NCBI GenBank assembly: GCA_047639575.1
Contig: JBLIOB010000009.1
Location: 1-36,813, forward strand
Direction of reading: 5' to 3'
DNA length: 36,813 nucleotides
Origin: JBLIOB01 sp047639575
GTDB taxonomy: Bacteria; Bacteroidota; Bacteroidia; Flavobacteriales_D; Parvicellaceae
Shown here: in pieces, positions 32,574 through 36,813 of the stretch
Position numbering within the stretch: the first letter of the stretch is position 1
Layout: the number at the start of each line of letters is the position of its first letter
Translations under genes and position numbers: made by a program
Notes under the pieces: model-generated
Database searches by the model: none
The model's input: only the letters and a program-made list of their open reading frames with translations
Told to the model about the DNA's origin: nothing

Positions 32574-33389
32574 ATGTCTGTACATAATGATGTAAAAAGA
32601 GTAACTACCCACACACTCAGTGAAATGAAGGCGCGTGGGGAGAAAATTTCCATGTTAACTGGTTATGATTATTCAATGGCGAAAATCATTGATAACGCAG
32701 GAATGGATGTCATCCTAGTTGGTGATTCCGCTTCTAACGTAATGGCCGGACATGAAACTACTCTTCCGATTACGCTAAACGAGATGATTTACCATGCCTC
32801 TTCGGTAATTAGAGCTGTGAAAAGAGCTTTAGTAGTGGTTGATTTACCATTTGGAACTTATCAAGGAAATTCGATTGAAGCTTTGAATTCAGCTATTCGG
32901 ATCATGAAAGAGTCTGGTGCACATTCTGTAAAATTAGAAGGAGGTTCAGAAATCATAGAATCTGTTGAACGAATTTTATCAGCTGGAATACCTGTTATGG
33001 GGCATTTAGGATTAACTCCTCAATCTATTTACAAATTTGGAACTTACATAGTGCGCGCAAAGCAGCAAGACGAAGCGGAGAAGTTGATTGAAGACGCAAA
33101 ATTACTGGAAGAAACAGGATGTTTTGCACTGATCTTAGAAAAAATACCAGCAGACCTTGCAACTAGAGTTGCAAAAGAAATTACTATCCCGGTTATTGGG
33201 ATTGGTGCTGGTGGAGGTGTTGACGGACAAGTATTAGTCAGTCATGACATGCTCGGTATTAATAATGAATTCAACCCAAGATTTCTTCGTAAATACCACA
33301 ATCTGTATCAAGAGATTCACGGTGCAGTTGGATCATATATTAAGGACATTAAATCTGGGGACTTCCCTAACGAGAAAGAACAGTATTAA
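32574..33389 (+). CDS. panB: 3-methyl-2-oxobutanoate hydroxymethyltransferase
   Basis: This encodes 271 residues. It transfers a hydroxymethyl group from methylene-tetrahydrofolate to ketoisovalerate to make ketopantoate, the first step of pantothenate and CoA synthesis, in the cytoplasm. Diagnostic segments are MLTGYDYSMAKIIDNAGMD, VGDSASNVMAGHETTLPITL (Mg-binding Asp), VKLEGG, GHLGLTPQS, and IGIGAGGGVDGQVLVSHDML. The last is slightly unusual (GGG-V in place of the common GPDC). Length is normal. The start is preceded directly by AAGGAG. It is monocistronic; panC is not in the window. A 28-nt perfect palindrome after it separates it from the convergent HD gene. Confidence 0.95.
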   Translation: MSVHNDVKRVTTHTLSEMKARGEKISMLTGYDYSMAKIIDNAGMDVILVGDSASNVMAGHETTLPITLNEMIYHASSVIRAVKRALVVVDLPFGTYQGNSIEALNSAIRIMKESGAHSVKLEGGSEIIESVERILSAGIPVMGHLGLTPQSIYKFGTYIVRAKQQDEAEKLIEDAKLLEETGCFALILEKIPADLATRVAKEITIPVIGIGAGGGVDGQVLVSHDMLGINNEFNPRFLRKYHNLYQEIHGAVGSYIKDIKSGDFPNEKEQY

Positions 33390-33453
33390 GAGTTAGAAGA
33401 AGCTAAATACTAATTTCTAACAGCGAACGGAGTGAGCGATCTAAATACTAACA

Positions 33454-33481
33454 GTTCATTTCGATAATTATCGAAATGAAC
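33454..33481. terminator. 28-nt perfect palindrome between convergent genes
   Basis: GTTCATTTCGATAA (33454-33467) is followed directly by its exact reverse complement (33468-33481). Lying between the convergent panB and HD genes, it probably serves as a bidirectional terminator hairpin, although no poly-T tail is present on either side. An 11-nt direct repeat CTAAATACTAA occurs nearby (about 33404 and 33440). Confidence 0.5.
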
Positions 33482-33489
33482 GACCTCCT

Positions 33490-34131
33490 CTACCCTTCCC
33501 ATTCAGCGTAGAACTGCTCAAGAAACGACTCCATATAACTATGTCTTTGCTTCGCCAACACCTTACCTGTTTCAGTTTGCATTCGATCTTTAAGCAACAA
33601 TAACTTCTCATAAAAGTGCATTATGGCCGTGCCATCTGAATTTTTATAGGATTCAAAGTCATCGTGTAATTCAGGTTTACGATCTGGATGATGCATGAGT
33701 GTTCCTTTATGACCAGAATAAGAGAAACATCTCGCTATTCCAACTGCCCCTATCGCATCTAATCGATCTGCATCTTGAACTATCTTTCCTTCTAATGTTA
33801 AAGGATTAGTTATGACATGTGCTCCTTTGTAAGAAACACTATCCACGATTTCATTAATGGTTTTAATCAGGTCATTGGCCATTCCTAAACCCGCTAATAT
33901 TCTGTCAATTTGTTGCTCTGCCGATTCATCATCTCCTAATTTATAGTCTCCGATGTCGTGACACCAAGCGGCAATTTCGATTATAAAAACATCGCCTCCT
34001 TCTTTATGAGCAATGGTCTTAGCATTATTTACAACACGCACGATATGCCAATAATCATGACCTGACCCTTCATTTTCGAATTTAAGTTTTACAATCTCTT
34101 GTAAACTCTCAATAATTTTACTTTTATCCAT
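33490..34131 (-). CDS. HD-domain phosphohydrolase, YedJ/YpgQ-like
   Basis: This encodes 213 residues. The HD motif is complete: His in GSGHDYWHIVRVVNNA (about 20-35), the His-Asp pair in WCHDIGD at about 55-61, and the final Asp in VQDADRLDAIGA at about 117-128. The pattern matches the small cytosolic HD proteins YedJ/YpgQ; YpgQ is known as a metal-dependent nucleotide pyrophosphohydrolase. The substrate here is unknown. Length is normal. It is transcribed away from the rpsP operon, and converges with panB across the palindrome. No operon partner is present. Confidence 0.85.
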   Translation of the reverse strand: MDKSKIIESLQEIVKLKFENEGSGHDYWHIVRVVNNAKTIAHKEGGDVFIIEIAAWCHDIGDYKLGDDESAEQQIDRILAGLGMANDLIKTINEIVDSVSYKGAHVITNPLTLEGKIVQDADRLDAIGAVGIARCFSYSGHKGTLMHHPDRKPELHDDFESYKNSDGTAIMHFYEKLLLLKDRMQTETGKVLAKQRHSYMESFLEQFYAEWEG

Positions 34132-34165
34132 GTGGTGTAAATGTCAATAAATTCAATGGATATCT

Positions 34166-34195
34166 TTTGTATTGTTGATAAATGATATACATTTG
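34166..34195 (+). promoter_or_regulatory. Promoter of the rpsP operon
   Basis: TTTG (34166-34169), an 18-nt spacer, and TACATTTG (34188-34195) match the Bacteroidota -33/-7 promoter well. It lies about 85 nt upstream of the rpsP ATG, leaving a leader with possible secondary structure. Confidence 0.65.
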
Positions 34196-34218
34196 CCGCC
34201 TCCTAAAGCATAGGTTCG

Positions 34219-34262
34219 CCCTGCAAGAGGAAAAACTATTTAATTAACAGGGTTTAGGACCC
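34219..34262 (+). promoter_or_regulatory. Possible structured 5' leader of rpsP
   Basis: CCCTG (34219-34223) can pair with CAGGG (34248-34252), while GGGT (34250-34253) can instead pair with ACCC (34259-34262). The two pairings share the same GGG and exclude each other. This may be an autogenous control site for ribosomal protein synthesis, but the stems are short. Confidence 0.25.
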
Positions 34263-34279
34263 TTATAAAACTATTAATC

Positions 34280-35149
34280 ATGGCGGTTAAAATAAGATTA
34301 CAAAGACACGGTAAAAAAGGTAAACCATTCTACCACATCGTAGCAGCAGATGCTAGAGCGAAAAGAGATGGTAAATTCATCGAAAAGATTGGGACGTATA
34401 ATCCTAATATCAACCCAGCAGGAATAGAATTACATCTTGACAAAGCAGTAGGATGGCTTCAAAACGGAGCAGTTCCAACTGATACGGCTAAGGCAATTTT
34501 ATCTTATAAAGGAGCGATGTACAAGAATCACCTATTAAATGGTGTTAGAAAAGGTGCATTCGATGAGAAAGAAGCAGAAAAAAGATTTACTGCGTGGCTT
34601 GCGGATAAAGAAGCTAAAGTAGCAGCGACTGTGGATTCTGTAGACAAAGGTATTCAAGCTAAGAAAGATGCTGTCATGGCAACTGAAAAAGCTCAAAATG
34701 AAGCAAGAGCTCAGGAAGTAGCAGCAAAGCAATCAGCGTTAGCTGAAGAAATTGCAATAGCGTCAGCTCCAGTTATTGAAGCGGTGGAAGTAGAAGCGGC
34801 TCCAGCAGCAACTGAAGAAGCTCCAGCAGCGGAAGCAGCAACTGAAGAAGCTCCAGCAGCAGAAGCAGCGAAGGAAGAAACTCCAGCAGCAAAAGCAGCG
34901 AAGGAAGAAGCTCCAGCAGCAGAAGCCGCTAAGGAAGAAGCTCCAGCAGCAGAAGCCGCTAAGGAAGAAGCTCCAGCAGCAGAAGCCGCTAAGGAAGAAA
35001 CTCCAGCAGCAGAAGCAGCGAAGGAAGAAGCTCCAGCGGCAGAAGCGGCTAAGGAAGAAGCTCCTGAAGCAGAAGCAGCTAAGGAAGAAGCTCCAGCGGC
35101 AGAAGCAGCTAAGGAAGAAGCTCCTGAAGCGAAAGCTGAAGAAAAATAA
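34280..35149 (+). CDS. rpsP: 30S ribosomal protein S16 with extended repetitive C-terminal tail
   Basis: This encodes 289 residues. The S16 body (about 1-80) is unmistakable: VKIRLQRHGKKGKPFYHIVAADARAKRDG appears in consecutive pieces near the start, then IGTYNPNINP. A charged helical extension follows (about 80-178), usual in Bacteroidota S16, which reaches about 180 residues. From residue 179 an Ala/Glu/Pro-rich tail of eleven near-identical 10-residue units (EEAPAAEAAK) runs to the stop. That is at least 100 residues more than is usual. The tail is acidic and probably disordered and surface-exposed on the small subunit. It heads the rpsP-rimM-trmN6 operon; rimM starts 1 nt after its stop. 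There is a good promoter at 34166-34195. Confidence 0.95.
   Translation: MAVKIRLQRHGKKGKPFYHIVAADARAKRDGKFIEKIGTYNPNINPAGIELHLDKAVGWLQNGAVPTDTAKAILSYKGAMYKNHLLNGVRKGAFDEKEAEKRFTAWLADKEAKVAATVDSVDKGIQAKKDAVMATEKAQNEARAQEVAAKQSALAEEIAIASAPVIEAVEVEAAPAATEEAPAAEAATEEAPAAEAAKEETPAAKAAKEEAPAAEAAKEEAPAAEAAKEEAPAAEAAKEETPAAEAAKEEAPAAEAAKEEAPEAEAAKEEAPAAEAAKEEAPEAKAEEK
34814..35146 (+). repeat. In-frame 30-bp tandem repeat, 11 units, in rpsP
   Basis: The units encode EEAPAAEAAK with variants (EET, PEA, AAT, AKA). Nucleotide identity between units is high, with mostly synonymous or single changes such as GCAGCG versus GCCGCT. It behaves as a minisatellite, so unit number should vary between strains by slippage or recombination without shifting frame. 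Confidence 0.9.
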
Positions 35150-35150
35150 A

Positions 35151-35684
35151 ATGATTAAAAGTGATTGCTTTGAACTTGGTCACATTACAAAACCAAGAAG
35201 TTTCAAAGGCGAAGTAATCATTTACCTAGACACTGATAGTCTAGAAGAGTATTTAGAAATGGAATCAGTATTCGTTGAAATCAACGAGCAACTGGTTCCA
35301 TTTTTTATTGAAACTATTTTTGCCTACAAAGCCAACAGCGTTCGTGTTAAATTTGAAGGAGTTGATTCAGAACAATCAGCAAAGGCAATTGTAAATAAAA
35401 AGCTCTTTTTACCACTCGAATTACTACCTGAATTAGAGTCTCAAGATTTTTACCACCACGAAGTAATGGGATTTTCTATTCAAGACAAACAGCATGGTGA
35501 TATCGGAATAATTGCCGACATTGTAGAAAGTAGTACGAACCCAATCTTTAAAATTGATCATACTTCTGGTCAAGAAATCTTAGTCCCTGTTGCCGATAAT
35601 TTCATTGAAAAAGTTGACAAGGAAGCTAAACGGATTTTCGTTAATTGTCCAGAAGGATTAATCGAACTTTACCTAAATGAGTGA
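35151..35684 (+). CDS. rimM: 16S rRNA processing / ribosome maturation factor RimM
   Basis: This encodes 177 residues. RimM binds S19 and helps mature the 3' (head) domain of the 30S subunit. The N-terminal barrel has ELGHITKPRSFKGEVIIYLD (about 8-27). The C-terminal PRC-barrel begins at about 97 with QDFYHHEVMGFSIQD, then ILVPVADNFIEKVD and GLIELY at the end. The length is normal. It follows rpsP after 1 nt and overlaps the next gene by 8 nt, so the three should be cotranscribed. The rpsP-rimM order is widely conserved; trmD, which often follows, is absent here. Confidence 0.95.
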   Translation: MIKSDCFELGHITKPRSFKGEVIIYLDTDSLEEYLEMESVFVEINEQLVPFFIETIFAYKANSVRVKFEGVDSEQSAKAIVNKKLFLPLELLPELESQDFYHHEVMGFSIQDKQHGDIGIIADIVESSTNPIFKIDHTSGQEILVPVADNFIEKVDKEAKRIFVNCPEGLIELYLNE

Positions 35685-36381
35685 TTTCGAGTTCAAGCAG
35701 TTTTCAATTTCCCAATCATTGAGCGCAATGAAAGTTGGAACGGACGGTGTACTGCTTGGAGCTTGGGCATCTGCCAACAAACACAACCGTATTTTAGACA
35801 TCGGATGTGGAACTGGCTTAATCTCTTTAATGGCTGCTCAGCGTTTTCCAGAGGCAATAATTGAAGCGGTTGAAATTGAGCCAAGTGCTGCTGTAGAGGC
35901 TCAGCAAAACTTCAATAACTCTCCATGGAAAGACAGAATAATTTTGCATGAAAAGAGGATACAAGATTTCGCATCAGAGCAATACTTCAATTTAATTATT
36001 TCAAACCCTCCGTTCTTTGAAAACTCTCTTAAATCAGGAGAAGAAGCAAAAGATTTAGCAAGGCATACAGAGCAATTAGCTTTCACAGAATTAATTTTTG
36101 CAGCAAATAATCTTTTGAAAGAAGGTGGAACGTTTGCCGTTATTATTCCAGCAGATCATTCTGATAAATTTATTCGCCTTGCTAAAGCTCAAGGTTTATT
36201 TTGCAATAAAAAATGCATGGTCAAACCAACCCCAGATAAAGAACCTAAGCGGGCCATGATTGCATTCAGTAAATTCTCAGTTGACTTAGTTGAGGAAGAG
36301 TTAATAATTGAAATTGGTGGAAGACATCAATACTCAGATGAATACATCAAATTGACAAAGGAGTTTTATCTAAAAATGTGA
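35677..36381 (+). CDS. trmN6: tRNA1(Val) (adenine(37)-N6)-methyltransferase
   Basis: This encodes 234 residues. It methylates N6 of adenine 37 in tRNA1(Val) using SAM. Motif I is ILDIGCGTGLISLMAAQRF at about 39-57, the acidic loop follows strand 2 (AVEIEPSA), and motif IV is the N6-adenine type NPPFF in IISNPPFFEN at about 108-117. The N-terminal KVGTDGVLLGAWA is typical of the TrmN6/YfiC family. The length is normal. It overlaps rimM by 8 nt and completes a translation-related operon. A weak AT-rich hairpin lies after it. Confidence 0.9.
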   Translation: MSDFEFKQFSISQSLSAMKVGTDGVLLGAWASANKHNRILDIGCGTGLISLMAAQRFPEAIIEAVEIEPSAAVEAQQNFNNSPWKDRIILHEKRIQDFASEQYFNLIISNPPFFENSLKSGEEAKDLARHTEQLAFTELIFAANNLLKEGGTFAVIIPADHSDKFIRLAKAQGLFCNKKCMVKPTPDKEPKRAMIAFSKFSVDLVEEELIIEIGGRHQYSDEYIKLTKEFYLKM

Positions 36382-36398
36382 GACACTGTTTCCTATTG

Positions 36399-36416
36399 AT
36401 TAAGATAATTCTTAAT
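36399..36416 (+). terminator. Weak AT-rich hairpin after trmN6
   Basis: ATTAAGA (36399-36405) pairs with TCTTAAT (36410-36416) around a TAAT loop. No T-run follows, so it is a weak candidate for the end of the rpsP operon. Confidence 0.3.
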
Positions 36417-36503
36417 TAAAGAAACAAGGCGTGACTGTTACAATTATTGTGTTTATTTCAAGTCTATTGAACTTTTTAAATACTAACCTGTACAGACTCC
36501 CAG

Positions 36504-36813
36504 ATGATCCAAGAAGCAATACAATCTAAAATCAAAATCTTTAAAGATGCCCGTGATTTTCAAATCATTTGGCTTTCTATATTCCTACTCTATGGAGTCT
36601 GGTTTCTACAATGGGACAATTTTGCTGGGTACGGTGTACTAATAGGAACTTGTCTTGCAACGCAATTATTTGGGGGTTACTTACTAAATATTCCCAAGTC
36701 GTCATTGAAAAGCGCAGTAATCACTGCGCTCAGTCTATGCTTGATTTTTAGCGCCAACTCATTATTCACTTATGGTTTATGTGCAATATTGGCAATCTCA
36801 AGTAAGTTCATTC
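36504..36813 (+). CDS. N-terminal part of an RnfD/NqrB-like membrane protein (cut by window end)
   Basis: From the ATG at 36504, 103 codons are open to the last base. The N-terminus has a short amphipathic segment with KDARDFQIIW, followed by at least three membrane helices (LSIFLLYGVWFL, YGVLIGTCLATQLF, AVITALSLCLIFS). The helix order, the ALSLCLIFSANSLFTYGL segment and ISSKFI resemble the start of RnfD/NqrB-type subunits that bind flavin and move ions in electron transport. With only a third of the protein visible the call is tentative. It lies 122 nt after trmN6 and may have its own promoter. Confidence 0.55.
   Translation, partial: MIQEAIQSKIKIFKDARDFQIIWLSIFLLYGVWFLQWDNFAGYGVLIGTCLATQLFGGYLLNIPKSSLKSAVITALSLCLIFSANSLFTYGLCAILAISSKFI

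Overview
The window looks like a chromosome segment from a marine or freshwater Bacteroidota, most likely Flavobacteriales of the Crocinitomicaceae/Cryomorphaceae type. Four things point there: several exported proteins end in type IX secretion (T9SS) sorting domains, a PorP/SprF-family protein sits beside a very large type B T9SS substrate, the base composition is AT-rich, and several promoters match the Bacteroidota -7 box TAnnTTTG. No rRNA, tRNA or CRISPR array was seen.

Region 1 (about 1-8120) is accessory and partly decayed. A truncated gene end is followed by a minus-strand group IIC intron without a reverse transcriptase. Then come three plus-strand genes for exported proteins, each followed by an imperfect palindrome resembling an integron attC site. 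The intron lies beside one of these palindromes, which is the known target preference of IIC introns. After them are a broken tyrosine recombinase, an intact T9SS protein, a frameshifted T9SS remnant, an orphan fragment, a membrane coiled-coil protein, an IS481-like transposase end, and two SiaC-family genes in tandem, one of them dead.

Region 2 (8318-13541) holds adenine deaminase, a DUF58 protein, a small methyltransferase, and an ECF sigma factor with a downstream single-pass membrane protein, a probable anti-sigma partner.

Region 3 (13542-20600) begins with about 185 nt of consecutive hairpins ending in a terminator just before a four-gene overlapping operon of small exported proteins. 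Genes 1 and 4 are paralogues, and genes 2 and 3 resemble the last periplasmic domain of the T9SS protein GldM. Convergent to it are the PorP/SprF gene and a roughly 1,200-residue protein with four tandem 154-residue repeats and a type B sorting domain.

Region 4 (20639-28150) carries a co-directional run (helical-repeat protein, lysophospholipase-like hydrolase, class I glutamine amidotransferase, SpmA-SpmB-like fusion), then a T9SS protein and a divergent lipoprotein. Region 5 (28153-32464) has a secreted leucine-rich-repeat protein followed by a second ECF sigma/membrane-protein pair that is paralogous to the one at 11164-13541. Region 6 (32574-36813) is housekeeping: panB, an HD phosphohydrolase, the rpsP-rimM-trmN6 operon (S16 has a long repetitive Ala/Glu tail), and the start of an RnfD/NqrB-like membrane protein cut by the window end.
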